Source: Neodiprion pinetum (Eukaryota > Arthropoda > Insecta > Hymenoptera > Diprionidae). From it: a stretch of DNA of 64,000 nt. Both the position numbers and the translations under genes were made by a program. Shown piece after piece: positions 13,701 through 26,700 of this stretch (within the stretch, counting starts at the first letter, position 1; each line of letters opens with the position of its first letter). A model generated the notes under the pieces. The model did no database searches. It saw only the letters and a list, made by a program, of their open reading frames with translations, and was not told the DNA's origin. Where the stretch lies: the NCBI RefSeq assembly GCF_021155775.2, contig NC_060233.1, positions 124,001 through 188,000 on the forward strand, written 5' to 3'.

Positions 13701-15344
13701 TCAGAAGACTTCATTGACGAAGCCAAAGAATTTGATAAACCAGCCATTATGCTTATTAATAAAAAAAACATATGCACATGGGGCGGAGATCCAAGTTTAC
13801 GAATTACAGCAGTGATGGAAAAATCAAAGTCCAGGGGTAAAAGTCAGTTTGAAAAGTCTGTGTCTGGAAAGATCAAGATGCGTGTGAAAGGTGGAGGAGC
13901 GGTTGATCCCGATAGCGGGCTAGAAGATAGGGCCCACATTTACGAAAATGGTCGAGATAAGTATACGGTAACTCTCGGAATAACTGACATACAATCAAAG
14001 AAGAACAGTTATTACAAGTTACAAGTACTGAAAGATGATAAGCAGAAAAAATACTGGTTATTTCGGAGTTGGGGAAGAATTGGCACATCCATTGGAGGCA
14101 CAAAGATAGAAAACCTTCCACTGGAAAAGTGTATAGAGCAATTTGAATTTTTTTATGAGGAGAAATCGGGTAACAAATGGAGTCGTCGTGACAACTTTAT
14201 TAAAATCCCATCTAAGATGTACCCAATTGATGTAGACTATGGCGGAGATGATGATACAACGAAAAAATTGATGGAATCGGAGATAAAGAGTAACCTGAAA
14301 AAACCGCTACAAGATTTGATTAAACTTATTTTCGACGTTGACACAATGAGAAAAGTAATGTTGGAATTCGAAATAGATTTGGCTAAAATGCCGCTGGGTA
14401 AATTGTCAAAGAAACAAATCGATAAGGCTTACAAAGTGCTAAGCGAATTGCAAGAATTCATCAAATCCGGCGGGGTCGACTATTGTAAATTTGTGGATGC
14501 TTCAAATAGGTTTTACACGCTTATACCACATGATTTTGGAGTATCAGATCCGATAATTTTGGAAAACGAGGAGCAAATCAAATCCAAGTCGGAGATGTTG
14601 GATTCGTTACTGGAGCTAGAAATTGCCTACAACTTATTAAATGCAAAAACAGATGAATCTAAGAATCCTCTTGATGCCCATTATGAACAGTTGAATACAG
14701 ACATTGACGTTCTTGATGTAGAAACAAATGAATACAAATTAATTGAACGATATGTAAAGAATACCCACGCATCAACTCATTCTCATTACGAGCTGGAGAT
14801 AGATCAAGTATTCGTGGTAAAACGTAAAGGCGAGGACAAGCGTTACAAGCCATTTAAGAAGCTACCAAATAAAAAGCTCTTATGGCATGGATCGAGAACT
14901 ACAAATTTCGTCGGTATACTGTCCCAGGGTTTGAGAATTGCGCCACCTGAAGCACCTGTCACCGGTTACATGTTTGGTAAAGGTATATACTTTGCTGATA
15001 TGGTGTCAAAATCAGCCAACTATTGCTGCACTAACCGACAAAATCCGACTGGATTGTTGCTACTGTGCGAGGTAGCTCTGGGCAATACCTATGAGCGACA
15101 CGCAGCGGATTACGTTGAAAAATTACCAAAAGGTAAACATTCTACATTGGGTCTGGGTCAGACTCAACCAGACCCAGACGATTTTCACATTACAAGTGAT
15201 GGAGTTCAGGTGCCATACGGAAAGCCAGTACCAGCTAAGCTTTCAAAGTCAACTTCTCTTTTGTACAACGAATATATTGTATATGATGTGGCCCAAGTTC
15301 AAGTACAATATTTGGTCAAAACTAATTTCCGGTACAAACTATAA
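10715..15344 (+). CDS. Parp1: poly(ADP-ribose) polymerase 1 (PARP1)
   Basis: Coding exons: 10715-10837, 11220-11361, 11479-12005, 12650-12855, 13379-15344, all GT-AG with matching phases, giving 987 aa (usual ~1000). PARP1 binds DNA breaks and builds poly(ADP-ribose) chains from NAD+ in the nucleus. Visible domains: zinc finger 1 (C22, C25, H54, C57), zinc finger 2 (C126, C129, H161, C164), the PADR1/third zinc domain in exon 4 (CTKCQGQL...YICTGDITEW), BRCT from about 377 to 455, WGR about 515-615, the helical regulatory domain about 640-770, and the ADP-ribosyltransferase fold with the H-Y-E triad at H836 (LLWHGS), Y870 (GKGIYFAD) and E964 (LLYNEYIVYD). Spacing agrees with human H862/Y896/E988. 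The ATG at 10715 is chosen because it gives the short N-terminus typical of the family. The large last exon is intron-free. Intron 4 holds a MITE. The protein appears intact and active. Confidence 0.96.
13019..13296 (+). mobile_element. 278-bp MITE in Parp1 intron 4
   Basis: The ends are TATGGAGGGTAGAGGTAAGG and its imperfect inverse (CTCCTTACCTCTACGCTCCATA). TTTGACC-like words flank both ends, possibly a target duplication. Related fragments occur at 8805-8895 and 19799-19828. Its right half is open in the same frame as the following exon (see findings). Confidence 0.65.
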
Positions 15345-16485
15345 GCTGAAATACTTTCAATGTTACTTGCCAGCTACCCTACCTCAAACAAGTAGTTTGA
15401 TATTTGCATACCACACAGACCATTTGAGGTCGCCAAACTTCCAAATAAGGCCTACCGATTTGATAATGAATTATGCGTAATAATAAGTTGTATTGTGTTT
15501 GTCAAGTCTACTCGTTTTTGTTTTTTATACTTTGAGCATAGGTATAAACTGAGTAAATCAGTCCAATCCTGATGCAAATGTTTTTCTCACTGATTACGCT
15601 ACCGAGTATCAGTCAAGTTTAGGCCCAAGCTTCAACCAAAAGACTGGGCTACAATAAATTAAATTTCAAATACATCTACGTATACATAGAAGTGCTATTA
15701 TCATGGGACACTCAACCTTGAAAAATATTGCCAAGTTTTTAGTTTGCTATGATAAATAAGTGAAGGGAATCCATTGTCGGCATTCAAATCAGGAACGATA
15801 TTGAAATGTTATTGAGAGCAAAATAAATTAGGACTTCAGACCAAACCAGTGATATGAAAATTCATATTTGATTCTTGCGCTATATTTTCTTCATCCTTTT
15901 ATTTTTGGCATATAGTTATACTTGGTATATATGATGGTTTCTACTTCTCATAGGTATGTATCCTTATTTGAGAATAGTGATAAATTCCGAAGTTACCTTC
16001 TGTCCAATATTTTTTATACAATAATCATCAGCCATATTTTCTACGAGACGATTTTTACTTTCAATAATAAATCATACTAACATAGATATTAAAACCGTAT
16101 TTTATGTTGCAATTGTTGCCAATTTCATTTTCCACTTTACCATTGTATCCTTATTCCTTGAAATTTCACATAGGTATACAGATATCTGACATGCAAAATT
16201 AACGAATTTTAATCTGTCAGTGTATCAGATGCAAGCAAACGAAAAAAAAAATTCATGCAATATGACAATTTGGTACGTACAGAAAAATTAAGCAACATAT
16301 CTGACACCGATAACTTGATACAGGCATTTCCTTGGAAACGTCTCACATCCTCCTTCATGGTTTTTATCTTTCCGAAAAATGATTCGAAATATTGAGGAAA
16401 CATTACGCGGAATAAATGAAGAGCACGTGCTGTGTAAAATTTTTAGATTCGATATATATTAGTACAATGGTAGTACAATTATTGA
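15345..16485. other. convergent 3' ends of Parp1 and eIF3i
   Basis: AATAAA motifs on the + strand at 15653-15658 and 15832-15837 could serve Parp1. TTTATT (AATAAA on the minus strand) near 15897 could serve eIF3i. If so the two transcripts end very close together. No other gene is visible. Confidence 0.5.
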
Positions 16486-19400
16486 TTAATATTCAAAATG
16501 AAAATCGAAGTAAGATTGGTCAAATGTATTGATACGAATATATCCATCTTCTCCGCCTGTAGAATAACTCCGTCCATTAGGATGAAAGGCTAAAGAATTG
16601 ATAGGGCCAAAATGGCCTTTGAGTCGAGCGAATTCTTCCTCAAATACCAAATGGAAAAATCGTGAATCAAATTTTCCATGACGAGCCGATGTCGTGGTCA
16701 CGTCCATGGCATCCTGGCCACCACCCAGTACCACCTGAAAATGGATATAGGTACGATCTGTTACATTCGCATTTTACACAACCACACTACGTACGGATGT
16801 AATTTTACATGTCTTGCCGACAATTTCACATAAAAAGAATCAGTCAGTCATTTTTCTACAAATTTGCATATTTACAGGGAGTTTGCTTTTTCTGCCAACT
16901 CACTAAATACGAATTGTTATAACTTGATCAAGTCATTTGTAATGGATGTTTAGTGAGTAGTATATAATAAAAAAATTAACCACGCCTCCTAAATTTGGAT
17001 ATTACGTGAACGATTTTTTTTTCAGTTTGTAACCAAAGAGTTGCATTTTGAGTAGAAAATTGTCCAAGCTGCATGGCATCAAATTTCCAATCGTTTAATT
17101 TTAATAAAAATTTTATTTCATTCCCAAAATCGCTGACAAGTCAAACGACAAATCAGGAGTATATTCAATTGAACGACATTTAAAATTTGAATCTTACACA
17201 CTAGTGAAGTCGATTCTGAACCTCCTGGTTTAAGCGGGTCAGAAATAGGGTTGGCTCTGGCAGCTTCTAACTAATTGCTACGGTTCATCCAACAGATACC
17301 GCATGTTATTTAATAGGCGTAAGTTGGGCACTAGAGCTGCCAACCTTATATTTGAGCTGCTAAAATTAGAGGGATTCCAAATCGACTTCACTGGGTGTAC
17401 ATAATATGTACATTTTTGCATTTTTTTGTAATATAACATAGGAATACTGTGCATACCTTAGTCCACACATAGAAGTGTACTAAAAGGCAGAATGTTCTGT
17501 AGTCAGTGTCAAGTTTTAGTAGGGCCAAAAAAATAAGATCACCAGTTAGTGCTACTTAGACATAAGGTATGCAATTTCTAAGTAGCTACGATCGGGACAA
17601 CACTTTGCTAAGTATGCTCGCAACTGAAGCAAAAGTACTGCATCGATACAGAAGGAATTGAGGTATTATCACAATCTCATTTGTAAGTGGCTTGCACCAC
17701 CTTATTTAATGTCACCTATGTTGTCGACACACTTGTCAACAATCGTAAACTATTCCCCTAAAGTTAGCAGAAAAAAAGGGAGTGCTCCGACCTTCTCTCA
17801 AGTGTCAGAATGGTAATATCGTTACTTTTCGGGTATTATAAAAAATGTTTAATCTTGTACAATATTCAGGAAAGTATTAAAATGCTGCTGCACCTGCTCA
17901 AGACATTATATAAAATTGCGTACTCACATGATCCAAAATTGGGGATATTGTTGCGGAATTGACCGGTCTCTCGGTTTTATAAGTTTTCAAGCACACCAGA
18001 GATTCGCTATCAAACAATTTGGCCGTATGATCCTTACATGCTGTCACAAACATGGTCCCATCCTTATTGGTTTGCATATCGTTGATCTGATTCTTGTGAC
18101 TTTTAATAGAATTAAGTTTTTTCCCAGTCTGTGAATATATTACAAATAAAGTAAACTGAGGAATTGTAATTTAATTCAAGATTAATATTTGTGTCATGTG
18201 AATCACAACTCACCCTCATATCCCAGAGATTAATCTCACCATCTTCATGCCCAGTGATGATGGTTTCATCAAGAGCACCCCAAAGAATAGCAGAGATTCG
18301 GGGGCCGTTGATAGGTATTCGTCGTATGGCATTCTCTTGTGATGATTTGGAAACGACGTCTCGTGCATCGATAATGAACATTTCACATTGGTATCCCAAA
18401 GCTTTATCGGTTGAATAGACAGCAAGATTCCCGGAATAACTAAAGCTACATGTCCTCACCGAACTATTTGTTTCCAATTGACCAACAACTTTTCCTGAAT
18501 CGAGAAAAATACAGAGAATCGTTGTTGCGTGAAATTCAACCTATCTCAAAATAGCATAAGTTTACATGTTTTAGATTAATTAAACCAATTTGCTCGACTT
18601 CATGTTGCCGGAATTAGTAGGTAAAACTAAGTCAGACAAAGAAATTGGAAAAATTTCACATTCATGTCTCAAATCATTGTATCAATTCAACAGATTATAA
18701 AGGATATTTGATTATATATTATTGATTTGTTCATGATGCTCGCAGTTATCACCTGCTAGGTTCAGTAACATCTTAAATTTGCAAGTGTATTAGTTTTCCA
18801 ACAGACAGAGATCGACAAAATTATCGCAGCTCCTCTAGGATAAAATTCAAATACTTTCACTGGTTAGAATACTACAAATCCAGCAATGACCAGTTTCACA
18901 TCACCTTCATCATATAGATATGGTACGAGTCTGTTGGAATAGAACGATAAGAGGTAACTAACCAGTCTGACAATCCCATACACATAAAGTATTGTCACCA
19001 CTTCCAGATAAGAATCTAGTAGTATCCCAATTAACGTCGATGCACCATACAGAACCATTATGACCGTTGAAAGTTCCAAGGCGTTCTCCATTGAGGGAGT
19101 ACCAGACATTAGGCTTCTTGTCCTTACTTGCAGAGAACAAGAGGTCACCCTCCCTGTTGTACTTGATCTTGGTAATGGCACGTTCATGCCCATGAAGCAT
19201 GAGAGGTTTCTAAAACACAATGCAATCACAAACAATGGAATCCGAAGATTCGAAAAGACACATTCAATATAACCACGTCTGATATGAAACACACATCATT
19301 TCACAAGAAGCCTCCTCTAACGTTGACCGAAGATATATAGGTACTTGAATCGACATCTTGCAGTGTCAACTTGAGGTTAGGCACGGGAAGGCAAATTTTC

Positions 19401-19488
19401 ACACGTGTTTATGTGTGTGCACGCGTAGGGGAGGTATGATCTGGCATAATGATAGAACAGATTTATTTTAAGAACAGAAACTTACCAT
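16486..19488 (-). CDS. eIF3i: eukaryotic translation initiation factor 3 subunit I
   Basis: Coding exons, in transcript order: 19488-19486 (only the ATG), 19209-18963, 18494-18214, 18128-17928, 16734-16486; phases agree and the product is 326 aa, as in other animals (~325). eIF3i is a seven-bladed WD-repeat subunit of the eIF3 complex, which binds the 40S ribosome during initiation in the cytosol. Diagnostic stretches are KPLMLHGHERAITKIKYNRE at the N-terminus, GHNGSVWCIDVNWDTTRFLS, the VVLGGGQDAMDVTTTS blade, and the terminal FFHLVFEEEFARLKGHFGPI and GGEDGYIRI. The start codon forms the last three bases of the first coding exon, directly followed by GTAAG, so translation depends on splicing right after ATG. 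The gene faces Spg7 head to head across about 1.3 kb. Confidence 0.95.
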
Positions 19489-19798
19489 TTTATCTAAACT
19501 AATATCGCATCAGCGCTCCAAAATTGCCACAAAATCGACTAGTGCACCAGCTGAACGTCTCACACGCGCCCTGGCCGAACGGCAGAAAGAGATGAGTAGA
19601 GCCACAAACCGTCAACGAAATGACCCAGCATTGGCTAGATATTGTAGAAGATGGCCGACCTCATTGGGTAGATGGAAACTCTTTCGTTATAAAAGTCCTC
19701 ATATTGCTCAACTATTCTTGATGAATGCTGAAACCGTCGCAAAACTTCGTGCAGCTTGTGCCCTTAATTCGAAGCTGTGAACAATCTAATACGTTGAC

Positions 19799-19828
19799 TT
19801 TATGGAGGGTAGAGGTAAGGAGGCCTAT
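19799..19828 (+). repeat. 5' stub of the TATGGAGGG MITE family
   Basis: The sequence TTTATGGAGGGTAGAGGTAA and the following GGAGG match the left end of the Parp1-intron element, then the match stops exactly where another MITE (GGGTGTATTCC) begins. It reads as an older element cut by a later insertion. Confidence 0.5.
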
Positions 19829-20462
19829 GGGTGTATTCCGAAATATACCCGCAGTACTGCAAGTACTGGCAACTGCATTCTGAAATCGCGCGACAGCTTA
19901 CTGCCGCCAGTCAGTGACGTCATGAAATTTGTGACGTTGTTGACTGCGACTACTGCGGCCTGGGCACGGTCTTACATACAGGTCTTGCAACGAAGCCAAT
20001 TTTTTACAGAGCGGCGTGGTTCTCTTGTTGTCCGTGTTTTAAGTGTTCGAAATAACCATGTCGCGGCGCTGTTATCTAGGGATGTACGTGGGGTAGGGAT
20101 GAAAATGTGCCATGGAAATTATATTTGAAATGAAGCATATAACCTAAAATCAGCGCGTGCGTCATACTGTAATGATACTCTTTGCCTCTAGTCTCCATAC
20201 ATATATCATTCATAATAATTATATCACACTAATATTTATATTAACTACTTTCATTCATAACAATTCATTACTTGTAATAACAACAATAATAATATAATTA
20301 TTAGGTTGGCGCTGCATTGCGCACGCGTTGATTATCCATCCCTCGATCACAACGCCGACCTGGCGACTGCAAAGTGAGATAAATCAGCGCCCGTGAAATG
20401 AGCCACCCCCACTACCTTCGTTGCAAGACCTGTATTTAAGACCGTGATTTCGGAATACACCC
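19829..20462 (+). mobile_element. third copy of the GGGTGTATTCC MITE, interrupted
   Basis: The left half (GGGTGTATTCCGAAATATAC through GACGTTGTTGACTGCGACTA) parallels unit B at 9394. At 19965 it is broken by another TIR element. Only a short right end (ATTTCGGAATACACCC) remains after that insert, so about half of the original unit is missing. Confidence 0.6.
19965..20446. mobile_element. 482-bp TIR element nested in the MITE
   Basis: The left end CACGGTCTTACATACAGGTC (continuing TTGCAACGAAG) is repeated in inverse at the right end with one difference, giving TIRs of about 31 bp. The centre contains AATAATAATA runs and a GC-rich block near 20320-20400. No ORF. The CA...TG termini and short size suggest a hAT-like MITE; this is inference, since no 8-bp duplication was found. 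Confidence 0.6.
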
Positions 20463-20783
20463 CAGATTGATATCCTTCAAATGGTTTGTCGTCTGCGGAT
20501 TATTCGGGCTTCAGCATAGCCACAAATATGAGAATGTTTCTTAAAATAAAGTTTATCTTGAGATTTACGTAAGGAGTCGTATAAGCGGATTATCAATCAC
20601 TTTCTCATTTGTGAAATATTAAAAGATTCGTCGCGCGTGATCAAGTGTCTGTTGTAGTTTTGTCCTTTATGTAACATAAATATATGTATGCCCGTGTTCG
20701 ATTACAATCCGGGCCCTAACCTATTCTCATGCATTGCATAGCATACTCGTGGTCACAGTGATTGTAAAACTAAATTGGAGAAT

Positions 20784-23700
20784 ATGCAGCGCGTTATTAA
20801 ATGTCCGAAACGATATTTACCTTCGGTGAATGACATTTTTAAGTTGGCGTCAACTGTTGCGGGAAAATACGAGTCGGTACTGAGTAGACCTAATTTCAGA
20901 CTAGTCCTGAATCGCGCCCTTCGAATCTCACAATGCCTGTCGTTTCAGGTAAGAAAATCATATAATATGCCCGACTTGTATTTTCCTAGTCTCATATCGA
21001 TAGTTATGAGAAATAAATAGATCAAATTCAGTATTCAGCAATTCTTTTAAGATGCAATATTTGAGGATGTGGGAGAACGATGAAATGACTGTAATTATTT
21101 TTTAGGGTCAAATGCGTATGCGAATGCATAAGGAGGTATGCGCCATTTATACCGTGTTACGACGCAGCGGATTCGATAGTGATTCAAAACTACGCTGCTT
21201 TTATAATGCCAGATGCTTCTGTACCACAGGTACGAACAATAGCAATAAGGCGGCGAGTGGCGGCCGTGCTGGAGAGCCCTCATCTCAAAGCTCAGGAGAT
21301 AATCCGAATAAAAATGACAATGAAAAAGTTTCTGGTCTTGTTCCCAAGTATTTAATGTGGCTTACATTTTTCTGGCTGATTGTCAGCTTGGTGACCATGC
21401 TAACACCGAATAATAGTCAACGGGAGGTGAGTGTATATGCAGATCCCATGGTTCAATTCTTGCCGAAACTACAGGGTGGTCCTGGAGTACAGTCTTATAA
21501 ACTACCAACGTATTTCTCGTAGCAATCTGCAACTGAAACGTCTATTGCATTTCTATAAAAAATTTTCTATACGCGAATTACAGCTGTTTGAAATTGACCA
21601 ATCTGGAAGCTTTTAATGACCCAGAACGGGATTGGTGGATCGTTATTTCATCACTACGCTGCGTAGTATCCCGGTTTATCATCCCTGTGTGTGGTAATCA
21701 ATTCTGATGCTACCAAGTTGGTTGATCGAATGGCTTTTATTCGAAACCGAAGAATTTCTTAGCATTGCAACCCAATTTTTAGTTATCGATTTTAACAAGG
21801 AATACATTGTTGCTTGGCAGCCTATGGGACAATAGTCACGAACGACCCTGTTTATACAATGACAAGGTTTGTAGCATTAATGTAACAATGCACTCTTATG
21901 ACAAAAATATAAATTTACGATTTTACATTTGTCTGGAATTTCGTGAAGCATAGTAAAGGAAAAAATACATATTTTGAAAACTCATGTCCTTCAAAGTCAA
22001 TCTGAAGTTGGAAAACAGCTATTTTGTTCAGAATGTTTTATTATGTTAATGTTACCAGTCTGAACCTTGTCATTATACGAGATATGTAATGTATATGAAA
22101 ATGCTAAATATGTAAAACCTGAAGCACATAACTTGAATAACTTGTCTAGCAGATTGTGTACGTGTCCTGGAATGATTTTCTCCATCACATGCTCTCCAAA
22201 GGTGAAGTGAAAGAGTTGATACTTCGACCTCAAATAGACATGGTAATTATAATCTTACACCCAGACGCTGTAATTAAAGGCCGTAAGATTGGAAACGTTA
22301 CACACCTAATGACGGTAGGCGACTTAGATCGTTTCGAAGAAAAATTGAGAGCTGCTGAAGACAAACTGAACATAAGACAAGGTACTGTCAAGAATGTGAC
22401 ACCTGATCTACAAACTCGAGTTTTCACATCCCCTTAGGAATTTACAACCAGTTTATCAAAAATGTGTACTTGTATTGCGACAGGTAGAGCATTGGTTACT
22501 TGATCGTTTAGGAAATATATTGTGTCAGGATCATAACAGGGTTTGACTGCTTGGAGACTAGATTGAATTGTTGTTTGTATCCAAATATGAATCGTGGTGA
22601 TTAAATGCTGTAGCGATCAGTTGATGTTGAAACTATGAACAGTTTTTCTATTCGGTTCAGTCACACCCTAACATTACATAGAATATAAATTTGCACCTAA
22701 GAATATTGGGTTTGTTTCTTTCTGAGTGTATCAAAAGTCAAGCTTAATATTTTCAACTGATATTGAGAATTTTAAATTACCATTGCCAAAGCTGCCACCA
22801 AACTGAATAGACAATCTGTACATTTACCAACAAAATGGATGCAAAATTCTCTGAATTTTGCAGCAACATTTCGAATTTTGGAATAATTTTAAGTGCTAAT
22901 CGAATCACTTTTTTTATTTCATACCATAACACTCGAAATGCTATGGGATTTGCTTATTAGGATTGTCGTACACTCTGATTCTTGAAAGATTCCTGCCGGT
23001 TTATAATTACTTATCATTATCAACTTCTACCGAGTGGATGTCGTCTATCTTGATTTTTTGTTCTCACTCATCTTGATTTTAAGACGTTTTCCAAGTTTCA
23101 TCATTTCGATTTACTACAATTGAACACATTCGTTTCATGAGTGATGTATTATTCATACATGTACATTTACAAGCAAACAAAGAAATTTATTCAACTTAGC
23201 GAAGACATTTTTAGAAACCAGAATATCCAAATAAAGTTACTTTTTGCAATCCTTAATAACCTACAATGAATGCACAGGTTCCAACACAAGATAAACCACC
23301 ATCATCATATATTATTGTAGATCGTCTCATGAAATCAGATTGTGTTGTAATCAATAATGATCAGTTTAAAATAGTCCACATATTTTTTAACTGAGCTATG
23401 GTCTTAGTCTTCTGTCTTGTTCTACTTATCTCTTGAATAATGATATCACACTTTCATTTTTCAGAGGATCGAGTGCCAATTTCCTATGATCGCGGTCATA
23501 TTACTACAGGCCAAACGATGATGGTTCTTCTTGCAGGTGCTCTACTTGCATTTCTTATCAGTCGCCTTCGTTCTGTAAAACCGTCTATCAATATGGAAGG
23601 CTTTCGCCAAATGACTCGTGCGAAATTCACTCTTGTTGATCCATTAACTGGTAGGGGCAAGGGTGTACGCTTTGACGATGTCGCTGGTCTGAAGGAGGCG

Positions 23701-26700
23701 AAGACCGAAGTGATGGAATTTGTTGATTACTTGAAACATCCAGAGCATTACAAAACTCTAGGGGCGAAGGTACCGAAAGGTGCTTGTAATTTTTCATCAG
23801 TATACAAATAATTGGGTACTTTGTATCCACTGTGTGATTATTCGCTATTAACAAGTTTATAAATAGGAATACGCACTATTAAGTATTCATTTGATCACAT
23901 TGCATGTAGACATAATAGTCCTACATCAACACTGTTTGCAGGTGCTATACTTTTGGGTCCTCCTGGTTGCGGAAAAACACTCTTGGCCAAGGCTGTAGCA
24001 ACAGAGGCAAATGTACCATTTTTGTCTATGAATGGCTCGGAGTTCATTGAAATGATTGGTGGGTTGGGTGCAGCTAGGGTTAGAGACTTATTTAAGGAAG
24101 CAAAATCACGGTAAAAAGGAAACCAAATCATAATAATATTCATTTGGCTACATTAGTTGAAAGAAGAAATAAAAATTATCTTCATACATTAGTATTGTGG
24201 AAACTTCTTGTTATGTTTTTTGTAAATATACATACATAACATGCTTTTATACACAAACTATTTCACATTCAGGGCGCCTTGCATAATATATATCGATGAG
24301 ATCGATGCAATCGGGAAAAAACGGTCCTCAGGAATGTCAGATAGTGGTTCGTCATCTAGCGAGTCTGATCAGACGTTGAATCAACTGCTGGTAGAAATGG
24401 ATGGAATGGCTTCTAAAGAAGGTGTCATTATGCTAGCATCGACAAATCGAGCAGATGTGTTAGATAAGGCTCTACTTAGACCTGGCAGATTCGACAGGCA
24501 TATTTTGATCGATTTACCAACAGTTGATGAGCGAGAGCAAATATTCAAACATCATCTCAAGGGAATAAAGCTGGAACAAGGACCCGAGGTGTATTCCAAG
24601 AGGTTGGCTTACCTCACTCCTGGATTCAGCGGTGATTAAGCATTTTTTTTTTCCTCTTTTTTTTTATAATGAAATCATGTGACATTTAGGTCATATGACT
24701 AATGAGTGTTGAACATTTCCCAACATAACTATTTCACAGGAGCGGATATTGCAAACGTTTGCAATGAAGCAGCGTTGCACGCAGCCAGATTCAAAAAAAA
24801 AATCGTGGGCTCTGTAGATCTTGAATACGCAGTCGAACGTATGGTAGGAGGAACAGAAAAGAGACAACATGCGATGTCACCTACAGAAAAACGTACAGTA
24901 GCGTATCATGAGGCTGGGCATGCTCTTGTTGGATGGATGCTAGAGCATACCGATGCCCTATTGAAGGTCTCTATCATTCCAAGAACTAATCTTGCCCTGG
25001 GATTTGCACAGTATACACCTACCGATCAAAAGCTATATACTACAGAGCAGGTATTTTACATCACTTGGTGTTTGGAATTGTGCGATACATATATGACTAA
25101 ACATAATCTGATTGAAATTCGGGATGTCAGAAACAACCAAATTTTGGTGTATTTAATGAGTATAAATTTCCAGCTATATTCAGGTTAAATAATTACATAT
25201 TTGTGTCTGTATAAGGTGAAAGATCGTACAATGCGAGTTGAATGATCTGGATCAGTTCTATAGTAATGGTACCTCGTAAAAAGTATATTTCAGAGCTTAG
25301 GTCAGTAATTGACGGTGTCTCTTGATTTTAAAGTAGTACACTGTGTAACGAGGGAATAATGGGGTTTTATTCTTCTGTTACATACAGGACTTTATTTCCG
25401 ACTCAACTCTGATCGCATTATTGACTTGAAAGTGTTTTTCTTTTATGTGTAAGTACGATCTATCAGTCAGAAAATTATAATATTATTGCAAGTATTAAAA
25501 TATAATACAGAGAGATGTAGGTCAAAATGGAAAAAAAAAAAAAGGAAAACCAGAAAAACTGAAAAACTGAAAAACTAAAAGTGCTATTTTTTACGCACAG
25601 ATGGGGGAAAAACAGTAAAGAAGAAATAATATGCCACTTTCGTTCCACTTTTGTGGTCAACAAGAACATTATGGTTGAGTCGTGAATAAAGATAATTACT
25701 GAATTACAATTCTGAAATTACTGAGATGCTTGTAATTTAAGAACTGAATGTATTAGTCTAAGAGCCCGCGACGCCCAGACCTTCGTTATATTATGAAAGC
25801 TGAAAATTCTTCTATATATGTCCCCTATACAGGTATAAGCAAACCCAGCCTATACAACCTGGGCCGCGGTGGCTTTGGCAGGTAACAGGTAGTAAAGGTG
25901 AGTAAAATTGTGTTTCAAATTTGTGATAGTATAAAACTTAGTTTTCATATATTTTAACTTACAATCATATTAGAAACCGCCTTGTCTATTGGTGGACACT
26001 TAGGACGGTAACAACCCCTTTCCAGACACCCTCACAGTCTGATTATTTATAAATCTACTTTCGTCATAGTATAAAATCTGACTTTTATACATGTTATTCA
26101 AAAAATTATACGAATAATGTTTCCACAATCCCCAGTCACTTTCGATGGTTCCCCTATCTTCCCTGACACATTGAAGTCTACTCCAGGCGTGCGCGCGATG
26201 AATATACATGTACGTTGGTGCGAGTGAAATAGCGCGATCTATACTCTAGATTTATCAAGAAAATTAATTATGTAGATTTATAACGGATTAAAAAAGTAAA
26301 TTTTAAAAAAATAATGAAAAAAAAATGTTCATATCAACAAATTATGAAATCAACAATATAATAATGCGATTCATTACGCTATTAACTTTTGCAAATTATC
26401 ATTAAATTTTTTATTCAACTAAAATTTGAATTTTCTCAAGTGAATTTTATGGAATCAAGTTGTGATTTAAGAAAGTTGTAAAACAACATCTATCGATAAT
26501 TTTTTTTAAGTATTGTGCAGAAAATAATAAGAAAAATCGGCAGTTGATGATAAAATCTTGCCTGGTTTCCACGCCATTAAAATACAATCCGGTATTATTT
26601 GGAAAAGGGAAATTGAGACCTTATAAACTATTAAAAAAATTCGACGAGTCCCAAAAAGCTTTTATTAAGTTTGGCGAAAGCGAATTAAGGGAGGACAGCG

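Larger units (their letters stand above)
19489..20783. promoter_or_regulatory. divergent upstream interval of eIF3i and Spg7, with nested MITEs
   Basis: The interval separates two divergent start codons and must hold both 5' leaders and promoters. The middle (19799-20462) is transposon-derived. The eIF3i-proximal part (19500-19800) is moderately G+C-rich and carries no TE end, so the eIF3i promoter probably lies there. No TATA box was picked with confidence. Confidence 0.45.
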
